This document shows, in pieces, positions 7,238-15,138 of a stretch of DNA of 64,000 nucleotides. The stretch is from Campylobacteraceae bacterium (lineage in GTDB: Bacteria > Campylobacterota > Campylobacteria > Campylobacterales > Campylobacteraceae). The DNA is taken from assembly GCA_031268335.1 (NCBI GenBank), contig JAIRXG010000031.1, positions 29,328 to 93,327 on the forward strand, given 5' to 3'. The translations under genes were made by a program, and so were the position numbers. Under the pieces are notes generated by a model. It saw only the letters and a list, made by a program, of their open reading frames with translations, was not told where the DNA came from and did no database searches. Positions within the stretch are counted from its first letter, which is position 1; each line of letters opens with the position of its first letter.

Positions 7238-8308
7238 ATGGTTGATTTCAAAGACCAAATCAAAGCGCTCGGCGAACGCGTTGCTAAGCTTAAAGAACAA
7301 GTTTTAACCGAAGAAGCTACAAAAACGGCTTTTATTATGCCTTTTATCAGGGAATTGGGTTACGATATTTTTAATCCTGCAGAAGTTGTTCCCGAATTTG
7401 TAGCGGATATAGGAAAAAAACAAGGTGAAAAAATAGACTATGCGATACTGAAAGACAACGAGCCCATTTTGCTAATTGAATGCAAAACGGCAGGTAACGA
7501 CTTAAATGTAAATAACGAATCTCAACTGCTTAGATATTTTCACACTACTAAAGCAAAATTTGCTATTCTTACAAATGGTATAGAATATAGGTTTTACACC
7601 GATTTGGTTGAAAAAAATAAAACGGACGAAAAGCCATTTTTTGTGTTTGATATAACGCGCATAAAAGACAATCAAATTGATGAGTTGAAAAAATTTCATA
7701 AGTCATATTTTGATTTCAACACTATTTTAAGTGCAGCAAATGAATTAAAATACACAAGTGAATTAAGACAATTAATGAACAATGAAATCTCAAATCCATC
7801 GCCTGATTTTGTCAAGCATTTTGTAAAACAAATTTACCACTGGCCAATAACGCAAAAAATTCTCGAACGATTTACAGGACTTGTTAAAAAATCATTTCAA
7901 CAACACCTTAATGATATTGTTACCGATAGATTGCAAGTAGCATTAAATAAAGAAACAGCCGAGCAACAAAAAATACAAGAAGAGAGTAAAAAAGAGAGCG
8001 AGCTTGACGCAAAAATTGTAACCACCCAAGAGGAGTTAGACGCTTTTTATATCATAAGGGCTATTTTATGCTCCAAAGTCAAATTAGAAAGAGTAGCGCA
8101 CAGAGACGCTCAATCATACTTTGCTATTCTTTTTGACGATAACAACAGAAAAACTATTTGCAGACTATATCTCACAAGCACAAGAAAACAGATAGGCATA
8201 TTTGACAGCGAGAAAAAAGAGACAAAATTTGAGCTTGAAAACATTGAAAATATCTACAGTTATGCCGATAAGTTATTGAGCGTAGTTGAATTTTATGATA
8301 AAGGGTAA
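7238..8308 (+). CDS. solo HsdR-N-type restriction nuclease
   Basis: 356 aa. Residues about 20-140 are the type I restriction enzyme R-subunit N-terminal nuclease fold: the PD-(D/E)xK residues are Asp67 (KIDYAI) and Glu81-x-Lys83 (LIECKT), with a QxxxY motif at 96-100 (QLLRY). There is no helicase domain and no hsdM or hsdS nearby, so this is not a complete type I enzyme. Residues about 235-265 are a charged coiled coil, and the last 100 residues form a second domain (TQEELDAFYIIRAIL, then ICRLYL). Such genes recur beside prophage repressors. GGAG precedes the ATG. A role in excluding other phages is plausible but not shown. Confidence 0.72.
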   Translation: MVDFKDQIKALGERVAKLKEQVLTEEATKTAFIMPFIRELGYDIFNPAEVVPEFVADIGKKQGEKIDYAILKDNEPILLIECKTAGNDLNVNNESQLLRYFHTTKAKFAILTNGIEYRFYTDLVEKNKTDEKPFFVFDITRIKDNQIDELKKFHKSYFDFNTILSAANELKYTSELRQLMNNEISNPSPDFVKHFVKQIYHWPITQKILERFTGLVKKSFQQHLNDIVTDRLQVALNKETAEQQKIQEESKKESELDAKIVTTQEELDAFYIIRAILCSKVKLERVAHRDAQSYFAILFDDNNRKTICRLYLTSTRKQIGIFDSEKKETKFELENIENIYSYADKLLSVVEFYDKG

Positions 8309-8311
8309 TGA

Positions 8312-8491
8312 ATGTTGGGTAAATGTGCATCTTGCGAACATGAAGTAGATATAAATGCTGAATATTACCCAAAGTGTGGTAGAAAAAACCCGACTAGCAC
8401 CATATTGAGTACTATACTTGGTAATGCAGTAATAATATGTATTGCAATAGCAATATTTTTTGCTTTTTTCTATTTCTATTTTGACAAATGA
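8312..8491 (+). CDS. small zinc-ribbon membrane protein
   Basis: 59 aa: a half zinc ribbon (KCASCEHEVDINAEYYPKCG, Cys pairs as CxxC and a CG) followed by one hydrophobic helix (ILGNAVIICIAIAIFFAFF). It begins four bases after the nuclease stop. ATG 8308 runs into a stop at once, so ATG 8312 is used. Of the usual zinc-ribbon form CxxC...CxxC, only three Cys remain here, since the fourth position is Lys-Asn. It may work with the PH-domain protein at the membrane; this is inferred from the shared operon only. Confidence 0.6.
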   Translation: MLGKCASCEHEVDINAEYYPKCGRKNPTSTILSTILGNAVIICIAIAIFFAFFYFYFDK

Positions 8492-8585
8492 AAATTGGCA
8501 ATCAGAGATATAATATGGCGGCAAAAATGTATTTATTCCGATGTCTTTACGTGATAGCGTAGTTTTAATTTACTACCTATATAAT

Positions 8586-10631
8586 TCATCTTATTTTATT
8601 TCTTAATATATTTAAAAATACTTGATTTCTTGCATCTGCTTCTACTAATAGTTGATCAAACGATAAAACGTTAATATGAGCTTTAGAATTTTTTGCATAA
8701 TAGTAATAAGATGAAACATTGTTTTCTTTATCTCCAAAAGCATAAGGATCAAATTCTTCTGCCTCTACTAAAGCTTCTCTTGTTTCCTCATCTAAGTCAA
8801 TAATTGTATAAGTAAAAATACTACGAATATTTTGTCCTTCTAAAACTTTTCTAATATATACGGGATACCTTCTTAATTGATTAATTGCTTTCATTTTAGC
8901 ATCAATATTTTCATATAATCTTTTGAATTCTATTAAAAGTACATCTCTATAATTATCTTCATCTTCAGAGAAAAACATTAATAAATCTGGTTCTTTGCCT
9001 TTGTGATAATCCTTTATTTTATCGCTTGAAAAATCATCTCCTTGAATTTCTTTTGCTATTGATTGAATTGTTTTATCACTTGCAACATAAATGTAAGACA
9101 TAAATTTATCATCAAATATCCATATATTATTTGCATATCTATTATCAATATTTGTACTGGACTTACCTCTTTCTAAAAAAAGATCATGTATATCTCCTTC
9201 ATCAAACGCTTTTTTATCTAATTTTGTTTTTTGAGAAATATTCATGAGCATGTCAATAATAGTTTGTCTATATGCCATATAGCTTGCTAATTGCTCTTTT
9301 CCAACAGACGTAAATTGATTTTTAATTTCTTCATATTTGTCTTTATTAAAATTATCATTTTTAATTGAATTAATAAATTTTTTAATTTTTTCTTCTGTCT
9401 GTTCTCTTTTTTTATAAAAATTTGTTCTTGCTTTATCCAAAAGGTCTTTTATTGGCATAGTGATTTGAGTATACTCATCTATATAGTCTATAAGATATGG
9501 ATATTCTTCACATAATTTATTTTTTTCTTTTTTAAAGTTTTCTTCAAGTTCTGGAAATTCAGTTTTGATTATGTTGCTTAACAAATTTCTTAATTTTTCA
9601 TTTATTTCATGAAAAACAATAGGAGTTTCAAGTGAAACATTATTTTGATCAGCCTTAATAATAAAATCTGTACGAGAGTCTTTTACTTTATCATTAAAAT
9701 AATTTGATGTTAAGCAAAAAATTCCGCTATAGCCTTCTGGTAATGACAGCAATCCTGTGTCATTTGGAAATTTAGTAACTTTTCTATCAGATGCTCCATA
9801 AAATTGCTCAAGAGAATCCTTTTCTTCAGATTTTTTAATTTGATAAGTTAAAATAAATGTTTCTTTGATGTTTATATCTTCAACATTCTTTTCAATAACA
9901 AAACTATCGACTTTGAACCCATCATTATCAAATAATTCCTGTAAAATTTTTTCATCAATAATTTCATTATTATCATCAAAACTTATTCTAAATTGAATTT
10001 TCTTATCTCTAAGCCATATAAATAACGGCAATAGATTTATAAAAATTTTTTCTTTTATTTTTTTAATTTCTGATGATCTATTTATATTTCCCTTGTGCTC
10101 TTGTCCTTTTTTGTTATCACATTTAATTAAAAATTCCATATAGTTTTTATTAATATTAGCATATTGGCTGCTGGTCCAACTTGTATTGCTATTGCTTGAA
10201 ATTCTTTCTATTTCTTCAACATTATTTTTATTAAAATTTTTATTAAAGTTAATTTTTACTTTTTGTCCCATTTTGCTGTTAGTATCTTTTGTTTGACTAT
10301 CAATAGTAATATCATCAAATACTTTTAAACACAAAACTCGACCACTGCCTAATCCACCAATTCGTATTTTCGAATTACTCCATAATGTTAAAAATGATTC
10401 AATATTATCATCAGTAAATCCATCCCCATTATCTTTTACTGTGTATCCGATAAGTAAATTATCTGTATCTTTTTCAAAAGTAATACCTATAGTATCGGCA
10501 TGTGCTTGAAAAGCATTAACTATAGCTTCGCACAATGGTTGTAAAAACAAAATATCATCATTAATATTTTTAATAGCTCTTTCTAAATTAACTTTCATAT
10601 CACTATGCCTAAATGTAGATTCTAATAACAT
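8586..10631 (-). CDS. GHKL ATPase fused to a RecB-like PD-(D/E)xK nuclease
   Basis: 681 aa. The N-terminal 210 residues carry a GHKL ATPase: N box Glu35/Asn39 (EAIVNAF), G1 box DNGDGF at 67-72, G2 box GGLGSGR at 92-98. The middle is a long linker with a transducer-like part and helices. The C-terminal 135 residues hold a nuclease: Asp549 (PDLLMF), Glu568-x-Lys570 (LIEFKR) and a QxxxY motif at 585-589 (QLRRY), as in RecB/Cas4-type enzymes. Related GHKL (MORC/MutL-like) ATPases occur in restriction and defence loci. AGGAGG precedes the ATG at 10631. The gene opposes both neighbouring operons and has its own promoter abutting a ten-G run. An anti-phage role is inferred. Confidence 0.75.
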   Translation of the reverse strand: MLLESTFRHSDMKVNLERAIKNINDDILFLQPLCEAIVNAFQAHADTIGITFEKDTDNLLIGYTVKDNGDGFTDDNIESFLTLWSNSKIRIGGLGSGRVLCLKVFDDITIDSQTKDTNSKMGQKVKINFNKNFNKNNVEEIERISSNSNTSWTSSQYANINKNYMEFLIKCDNKKGQEHKGNINRSSEIKKIKEKIFINLLPLFIWLRDKKIQFRISFDDNNEIIDEKILQELFDNDGFKVDSFVIEKNVEDINIKETFILTYQIKKSEEKDSLEQFYGASDRKVTKFPNDTGLLSLPEGYSGIFCLTSNYFNDKVKDSRTDFIIKADQNNVSLETPIVFHEINEKLRNLLSNIIKTEFPELEENFKKEKNKLCEEYPYLIDYIDEYTQITMPIKDLLDKARTNFYKKREQTEEKIKKFINSIKNDNFNKDKYEEIKNQFTSVGKEQLASYMAYRQTIIDMLMNISQKTKLDKKAFDEGDIHDLFLERGKSSTNIDNRYANNIWIFDDKFMSYIYVASDKTIQSIAKEIQGDDFSSDKIKDYHKGKEPDLLMFFSEDEDNYRDVLLIEFKRLYENIDAKMKAINQLRRYPVYIRKVLEGQNIRSIFTYTIIDLDEETREALVEAEEFDPYAFGDKENNVSSYYYYAKNSKAHINVLSFDQLLVEADARNQVFLNILRNKIR

Positions 10632-10698
10632 ATTGTATACCTCCTCCCCTTAATTTCTAATCTAAACTCTTCTAAACAACAAATACAGAAGAGTGTTA

Positions 10699-10708
10699 CC
10701 CCCCCCCC
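10699..10708. repeat. homopolymer of ten C (ten G on the gene's strand)
   Basis: Ten C on the + strand in otherwise AT-rich DNA, 68 bases upstream of the ATG of the GHKL-nuclease gene. On that gene's strand it lies just downstream of a TATAAT (10712-10717), so the transcript starts in or beside the tract. Poly-G/C tracts are the standard phase-variation device in Campylobacter. Confidence 0.8.
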
Positions 10709-10711
10709 GCC

Positions 10712-10717
10712 ATTATA
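10712..10717 (-). promoter_or_regulatory. -10 box of the GHKL-nuclease gene
   Basis: Perfect TATAAT on the minus strand, then GGC and ten G. The expected start point (6-8 bases after the box) falls at the head of the G run. Confidence 0.55.
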
Positions 10718-10771
10718 GCATAAAATTTCAATAAAGTGTACTAAAAGACCATATATTTTAATATTGCTATA

Positions 10772-10790
10772 AGTGTTCTTATTGTACACT
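10772..10790. promoter_or_regulatory. second prophage operator, upstream of the integrase-side operon
   Basis: AGTGT, nine bases, ACACT: exactly the 5-9-5 form of the operator at 5962-5980. It overlaps a possible -10 (TATAAG, 10768-10773) for the rightward operon starting at 10822. A lone half site AGTGT lies at 10735-10739. The CI-type repressor probably binds both regions. Confidence 0.62.
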
Positions 10791-10821
10791 ACTATCAACA
10801 AAACATCAAAGGAGTTTCAAA

Positions 10822-11057
10822 ATGAACCTACGTTTTACAAAGTCTTTACTAAAAGAACTTGAAAAAGCTAAAACGAATGCTGACGAGCTTTTGGTGCGTA
10901 TCCAATACATACTGGATGCGGCGAGGATAATACATGGGATTTTGTAAGCGTCATAAGCCGTCATTTCGGCGCACAAACACTTAGGGTAATAGTAGACAAG
11001 ACCAATTATAAAATCTTGCCTAATGGCTATATATCTATATTGGAGGCTAAACAATGA
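10822..11057 (+). pseudogene. first gene of the integrase-side operon, apparently frameshifted
   Basis: The frame from ATG 10822 (GGAG upstream) gives 41 aa ending at 10947. A second frame, open to the TGA at 11055-11057, continues as protein-like sequence (DNTWDFVSVISRHFGAQTLR, later LPNGYISILEAKQ) but has no start of its own. The next gene's ATG overlaps that TGA and uses a GGAG inside this frame, as expected if the second frame is really translated. A one-base loss near 10915-10930 would join the two into one protein of about 78 aa. It may be a mutation, a recoding site or a sequence error. Confidence 0.45.
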
Positions 11058-11188
11058 TTTATCACACTAAATTTTACATAAATGAAAAGGGTATAGGTTT
11101 CAGCGTCGCCCGATTTGAAATCAAAAAAGGCAGGATAATAGACCGCATTAGTGGCAAAGACGTTGGAGAGTTAAGGAGAACAAAATGA
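11054..11188 (+). CDS. small prophage protein
   Basis: 44 aa, beginning MIYHTKFYINEKGIGF. Its ATG overlaps the upstream stop and its own TGA overlaps the next ATG, so it sits in a chain of coupled genes. It is basic and beta-rich in appearance. No family recognised. Confidence 0.5.
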   Translation: MIYHTKFYINEKGIGFSVARFEIKKGRIIDRISGKDVGELRRTK

Positions 11189-11430
11189 CCATCCGCAACA
11201 ACTTAAGCCAAAATGACTTACACGTGATAGAACCAAAATGTTACGACACAGATGAAACCAAAGCTTTGGAAAACTTTGAGTCAAAGCTTGAGGATTTATT
11301 GGAAGAGGTCTTGAACTTAGGCATTGACAGCGAGGACGTTAGCGGAAGTATAACTGGGACTTTTGATTTTGTTTTAGCCAAAAGAGCCCAAATGCGTAGA
11401 GAGTGGAACGCTAATCCATTCAAATTTTAG
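11185..11430 (+). CDS. small acidic prophage protein
   Basis: 81 aa, acidic in the first 60 residues (ESKLEDLLEEVLNLGIDSED) with a basic end (KRAQMRREWNANPFKF). AAGGAG lies ahead of the ATG, which overlaps the previous stop as ATGA. Possibly a helical accessory factor of the recombination module; no family recognised. Confidence 0.5.
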   Translation: MTIRNNLSQNDLHVIEPKCYDTDETKALENFESKLEDLLEEVLNLGIDSEDVSGSITGTFDFVLAKRAQMRREWNANPFKF

Positions 11431-11439
11431 GAGTTAAAA

Positions 11440-11727
11440 ATGCTAAGAAAAAAATATGACAAAATATTCAATGATGTATTAAAAAAGCCAAGATTTGATT
11501 ATTGGCTAAACGAAAATTTAGACTTTAGAAAGTACATAGGGAAAAATGTATCTATAGATTATTTGGGTGATAAATATAATGGAATGGTGAAAGACATAAA
11601 AATAATAGAATACTCAAAATCTGTGTCTTTTACTGTACTTGAATTAGAGTTCGGGGGGATACAAAAGATTTTAAAATCATTTATATTGATGATATTGAAG
11701 TATATCCATCATAAATTAATAGCTTAA
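11440..11727 (+). CDS. small prophage protein with a frame change at a G6 run
   Basis: 95 aa as it stands, with an unlikely basic end (ILMILKYIHHKLIA). At the run of six G (about 11653-11658) the overlapping frame reads GDTKDFKIIYIDDIEVYPS and stops at 11714; this looks like the natural end of the protein, and one extra G would restore it. Either the run is a phase-variable switch or one G is missing from the sequence. Residues 1-70 (DYWLNENLDFRKYIGKNVSI and on) look like a small beta-barrel fold. Function unknown. Confidence 0.5.
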   Translation: MLRKKYDKIFNDVLKKPRFDYWLNENLDFRKYIGKNVSIDYLGDKYNGMVKDIKIIEYSKSVSFTVLELEFGGIQKILKSFILMILKYIHHKLIA

Positions 11728-11736
11728 GGATAAAAA

Positions 11737-12780
11737 ATGCAATTTCTTAAAAAACCTACAAATAGACAAGCTTACGCAAAAGTAGGTATATATGGAGACA
11801 CTGGAAGCGGTAAGACTACTACTGCGGCAAAGATAGGCATAGGACTCGCCCATATCAAAGGAAACAGGATAGCTTTTTTTGACACTGAAGGCGGTTCGGA
11901 CTACCTAATCAAAACTTTTGAGAGCAATAACGTTGAACTGTTTGTATCGGACATAAGCAGGGACTTTCGCTATCTTTTGAATTTTGTAAAAGAAGCCGTC
12001 AAAGAAAACATTGACGTCATTATAGTAGATAGCATTACTCATATCTGGAAACAATTACAAAAAGACTATCTGGATGAACTGAACGAACGAAACTTAAAGA
12101 ATGGACGCAAAAAAAGATTTGCGCTTGAATTTCAAGACTGGAGATTTATCAAGGATAGATGGCAAGAGTTCACAGACCCTTACCTTACAAGTCCAATTCA
12201 CGCTGTTATTTGCGGTCGTATGGCTCAAATATATGATTATCAGGAAAATGAAAGCACAGGCAAAAAAGAGCTAATCACAAACGGTACAAAAATGAGCACC
12301 GAAAAAGAGCTTGGCTATGAACCCTCGCTTTTGATAGAGATGATGAAAGAGTTTGATAAAGATAAAAATAGACTCGTCAATAAAGCTATCATAGAAAAGG
12401 ATAGAACGGACCAGCTAAACGGAAAGATATTCTATATGCCCGATTATCAAACTTTTAAGCCCCATTTTGATTTTTTAAATATCGGCGGCACACAGATGAG
12501 CATAAAAGCCAAATCCGAACAAGTTTTCAGCGACGATATAGGCGACGACGGATTTGGCGCAGAGAGACGAAAACGCGACATTTGGTGCGAAGAAATACAA
12601 GGACTTATACTTAAATACTTCCCGTCTCAAAGCGCGGAAGATAAAAAAGCCAAAGCGGATTTGATAGAAGAGGTCTTTGGTACGAGAAGCTGGACTAAAG
12701 TGGAAAGTATGAATTCTGAAGATTTGAAACTCAAATTTGACGAGCTCAAAAATGTTCTTGATAAAAAGTTTCATTCGTGA
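11737..12780 (+). CDS. RecA-like phage recombination ATPase, Sak4 type
   Basis: 347 aa. Walker A is GIYGDTGSGKTTTA (about 17-30); a FFDTEGGSDY segment (about 48-57) and Walker B DVIIVDSITHIW (about 93-104) follow, the RecA-like core of Sak4/AAA_24 phage proteins. ICGRMAQIYDY in the second half is also typical. Such ATPases assist single-strand annealing and recombination of phage DNA. The C-terminal 60 residues are helical. It is the first large gene of the integrase-side operon. The following gene begins GTGA over its stop. Confidence 0.75.
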   Translation: MQFLKKPTNRQAYAKVGIYGDTGSGKTTTAAKIGIGLAHIKGNRIAFFDTEGGSDYLIKTFESNNVELFVSDISRDFRYLLNFVKEAVKENIDVIIVDSITHIWKQLQKDYLDELNERNLKNGRKKRFALEFQDWRFIKDRWQEFTDPYLTSPIHAVICGRMAQIYDYQENESTGKKELITNGTKMSTEKELGYEPSLLIEMMKEFDKDKNRLVNKAIIEKDRTDQLNGKIFYMPDYQTFKPHFDFLNIGGTQMSIKAKSEQVFSDDIGDDGFGAERRKRDIWCEEIQGLILKYFPSQSAEDKKAKADLIEEVFGTRSWTKVESMNSEDLKLKFDELKNVLDKKFHS

Positions 12781-13103
12781 AGACCATATATCAAAACCGT
12801 CTTTATCACGGACTTATCAAACAGTTACACGAAGCTCAAATGATAAAGATTCAGTTTGAAAATGATTTTTTCAAGTTTAGACCACAGGCAATAAACAAAG
12901 ATAGCTTTAGGTATTTGCTTAAAGTTTTGGATGGTGAATTGAAAGCGACAAATACTTATTTCCCTGAGGCATCGCAAAATAAAAATGAGTTTTGCGATGC
13001 CTCAAAGGAGGATTTGCAACACCACATTAGTTGGTTAAAAGAAGTGCTTTGGGATAACAAGATTGTCCCATTTGACGACGAAGCTTTTTATAAGGACTTT
13101 TGA
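12777..13103 (+). CDS. prophage protein of unknown function, GTG start
   Basis: 108 aa from a GTG that overlaps the Sak4-like stop, so probably co-translated with it. N-terminal half is alpha/beta with basic residues (NRLYHGLIKQLHEAQMIKIQ), C-terminal half acidic and helical. Coupling to the recombination ATPase suggests a partner role, but I do not recognise it. Confidence 0.5.
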   Translation: MKTIYQNRLYHGLIKQLHEAQMIKIQFENDFFKFRPQAINKDSFRYLLKVLDGELKATNTYFPEASQNKNEFCDASKEDLQHHISWLKEVLWDNKIVPFDDEAFYKDF

Positions 13104-13189
13104 AAGTTTTTACAAAAGGTTTTAACCTTTAATCCATTTCATGAGGACAAGAAAATGTCTGAAAAAGTCAAAGCATAAAGGATACAAAA

Positions 13190-13522
13190 ATGAATACGAT
13201 TAAATTTAGTCATAGATACCCAAAATTACACGAGCAAACATATGCGGAATTGCTAAAAGTTTACCTTATAGATTTGCCAAAAGATATGAACGAGAGGTTA
13301 TACGAATATGACACTGCCTATCGCAACAGCAAGGGACTAAAACAACATTACAAATTAAGCGATGGTGAGTATATACAGTTGGTTTTTTGTGGAAATTATC
13401 ATATTCCTTTTTGCACAATAAGGAAAAGATTTAACTACAGATATTGCAACTATGATAAATTTGCTTTTTATAATAGCAAAATTGGACAGAGATTTAATAT
13501 TGAGGTGGAGGAAAAAAAATGA
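13190..13522 (+). CDS. prophage protein of unknown function
   Basis: 110 aa, rich in Tyr and basic residues (RKRFNYRYCNYDKFAFYNSK). AAGGA precedes the ATG. An 86-base gap before it contains only a seven-codon frame (MSEKVKA) at 13155. Its stop overlaps the next ATG. No family recognised. Confidence 0.5.
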   Translation: MNTIKFSHRYPKLHEQTYAELLKVYLIDLPKDMNERLYEYDTAYRNSKGLKQHYKLSDGEYIQLVFCGNYHIPFCTIRKRFNYRYCNYDKFAFYNSKIGQRFNIEVEEKK

Positions 13523-13722
13523 AATTTCCTGACAATTTTTTTGGCGCGATAAAAATAAAAGATAAGGTAATATTAGGCTATTTTACTAAAGGATTTTTGC
13601 AACCCTTTATTTTTACTGCTGAATTTGACGATACGAAAAGAATAAGATTAGTAAATCCGAAAGATATTCACTTTTATAAAAATAAAAAAGGCAAAGTTAT
13701 TTTTTGTAAGGAGTTGAAATGA
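13519..13722 (+). CDS. small prophage protein of unknown function
   Basis: 67 aa, beta-rich (GAIKIKDKVILGYFTKGFLQ, later KNKKGKVIFCKELK), compatible with a small SH3- or OB-like fold. Its ATG overlaps the previous stop (ATGA), with GGAGG upstream; its stop overlaps the next ATG. No family recognised. Confidence 0.45.
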   Translation: MKFPDNFFGAIKIKDKVILGYFTKGFLQPFIFTAEFDDTKRIRLVNPKDIHFYKNKKGKVIFCKELK

Positions 13723-13925
13723 GCACATGCGGCGATTGCAAATATCTCATACAAGAAGATGGCGAGTGGTTTTGCGACAATGAAGAAAGCTTTTTTGATG
13801 GAATAGGCTTTGACCCGAGACAAAGCGTTGCCCAACTCCAATGCTCTGTTTTTTGCCATAAAGATAAAGAAAATGAGGTTGAAGTTGAATACAAAAGCCC
13901 AAATCAAGGGCATTTTGAGTTTTGA
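13719..13925 (+). CDS. small Cys-rich prophage protein
   Basis: 68 aa. Cys residues are arranged as CGDCKYLI...WFCDNEE...QLQCSVFC, a pattern seen in small zinc- or iron-binding phage proteins. GGAG lies upstream and the ATG overlaps the previous stop. It ends ten bases before the excisionase-like gene. Function unknown. Confidence 0.5.
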   Translation: MSTCGDCKYLIQEDGEWFCDNEESFFDGIGFDPRQSVAQLQCSVFCHKDKENEVEVEYKSPNQGHFEF

Positions 13926-13934
13926 AAAGCAACT

Positions 13935-14207
13935 ATGTTAATAACTAAAAAAAGATTATCAGAACTTTCAGGGCTAACGATTAACAGCATTGACAGACTA
14001 ATAGCACAAGGTATATTCAGAGAAAATTTACATTACCGTAAGGTGAGTGAACGTAAAATTCTATTTGATGAAAATGCCTTGAGTATTGCCAATCTAAAGG
14101 ATATTAATGACAATATATATAAGGAACGGGAAACTATGGGTAAGCTTATATCAGAATGGACGGAGGGTACGAAAATCCACAAAGCTTGCCGATACAAGAG
14201 AGAATAG
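13935..14207 (+). CDS. excisionase-like HTH protein
   Basis: 90 aa. It begins MLITKKRLSELSGLTINSID, a winged-helix N-terminus of the MerR/excisionase kind, and includes RKVSERKILFDENAL, typical of the wing and following strand. It lies directly before the integrase and overlaps it by 101 bases in another frame; the last third (SEWTEGTKIHKACRYKRE) is encoded within the integrase start. It could direct excision together with the integrase. The position and HTH are seen; the activity is inferred. Confidence 0.6.
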   Translation: MLITKKRLSELSGLTINSIDRLIAQGIFRENLHYRKVSERKILFDENALSIANLKDINDNIYKERETMGKLISEWTEGTKIHKACRYKRE

Positions 14208-15126
14208 GCGGCGAATTAAAGGGGAGTTATTTCCTCTTTTGAAAAAAACGGATTTTTCGCCCAAAAAAACTGTTGAATACTATTATCATGAAATGATGAA
14301 ATATAAGCACATTAAACATACCACTTTAGAAAGGTATGTGTCTATATATGAAAATCATATCAGTAAATTTAAGGATTATGCGATTAATGAGATTAAGCCT
14401 GCGCTTGCGAAAAAGTGGGCAAATACTATTAATCTAAGCCCTAAATCCATAAGAATGATAGTTAATGTATTCTCTCAAATAATAGACGAGGCTATACTAA
14501 ATGAGGAGGTAGAGAAAAATCCTTTTAAAACCGTTAGGCTTCCAAAACTCAAAAAGTATAAACCGCAACCATTTAGCGAGGAGGAAATCAAGCTTTTACT
14601 TGAACGCTCTCAAGGCTGGTTTAAAAATGTGCTTGGGTTTTTGTTTAATACTGGCATGAGAATAGGAGAGGTATTGGCTTTGAACTGGAGCGATATTCAA
14701 GACGACTTTATAGTTGTTGATAAAACTATTCGTAAAGGAGTAATAGGAACCGTTAAAACGGAAAATGAGAGAAGGATACCGATTTTTAACGTATTACGCT
14801 TTTTTATAAAGTCTCAACGGTCTATCTCAAGAGGACAAAGGATTTTCCAAAACACAAAGGGTGCTGACAGCTTGCAAAAAAAGTGGCAAAGTCTTTGTAA
14901 TAAATGCGGGTTAGAAGGAAGGGTGCTTTATCAAGCGAGACACACGTTCGCCATCAAAGCGTTGGACAGCGGAAGATTTAGAGCTAGTCAAGTAGCTTAT
15001 ATGCTTGGACATACGAGCCTAAAAATGCTTTTTGAAAAATATGCTAAATTTATAAAGTCCGAAATAGAAGAAATCGACATGACTTTTAATGTTTTGGACA
15101 CAAATTTAGTCACAAGATGTGCATAA
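14107..15126 (+). CDS. int: tyrosine recombinase (phage integrase)
   Basis: 339 aa. A short N-terminal beta domain (MTIYIRNGKLWVSLYQNGRR) is followed by a SAM-like core-binding domain (about 55-140) and the catalytic domain. Catalytic residues: Arg185 (NTGMRIGEV), Lys217 (VKTE), Arg278 within YQARHTF, His302 (LGHTS) and Tyr312. The first His of box II is Tyr275, a variant common in phage integrases. AAAGGA lies five bases ahead of the ATG. It ends 12 bases before the 3' end of tRNA-Leu, so this prophage probably integrated into that tRNA. The start lies inside the excisionase-like gene. Confidence 0.9.
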   Translation: MTIYIRNGKLWVSLYQNGRRVRKSTKLADTRENRRRIKGELFPLLKKTDFSPKKTVEYYYHEMMKYKHIKHTTLERYVSIYENHISKFKDYAINEIKPALAKKWANTINLSPKSIRMIVNVFSQIIDEAILNEEVEKNPFKTVRLPKLKKYKPQPFSEEEIKLLLERSQGWFKNVLGFLFNTGMRIGEVLALNWSDIQDDFIVVDKTIRKGVIGTVKTENERRIPIFNVLRFFIKSQRSISRGQRIFQNTKGADSLQKKWQSLCNKCGLEGRVLYQARHTFAIKALDSGRFRASQVAYMLGHTSLKMLFEKYAKFIKSEIEEIDMTFNVLDTNLVTRCA

Positions 15127-15138
15127 AGCCCGAAACAA

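Noticed and set aside
7238..8308. A complete type I restriction system
   Set aside because: There is no helicase domain in the protein, and no hsdM or hsdS in the neighbourhood.
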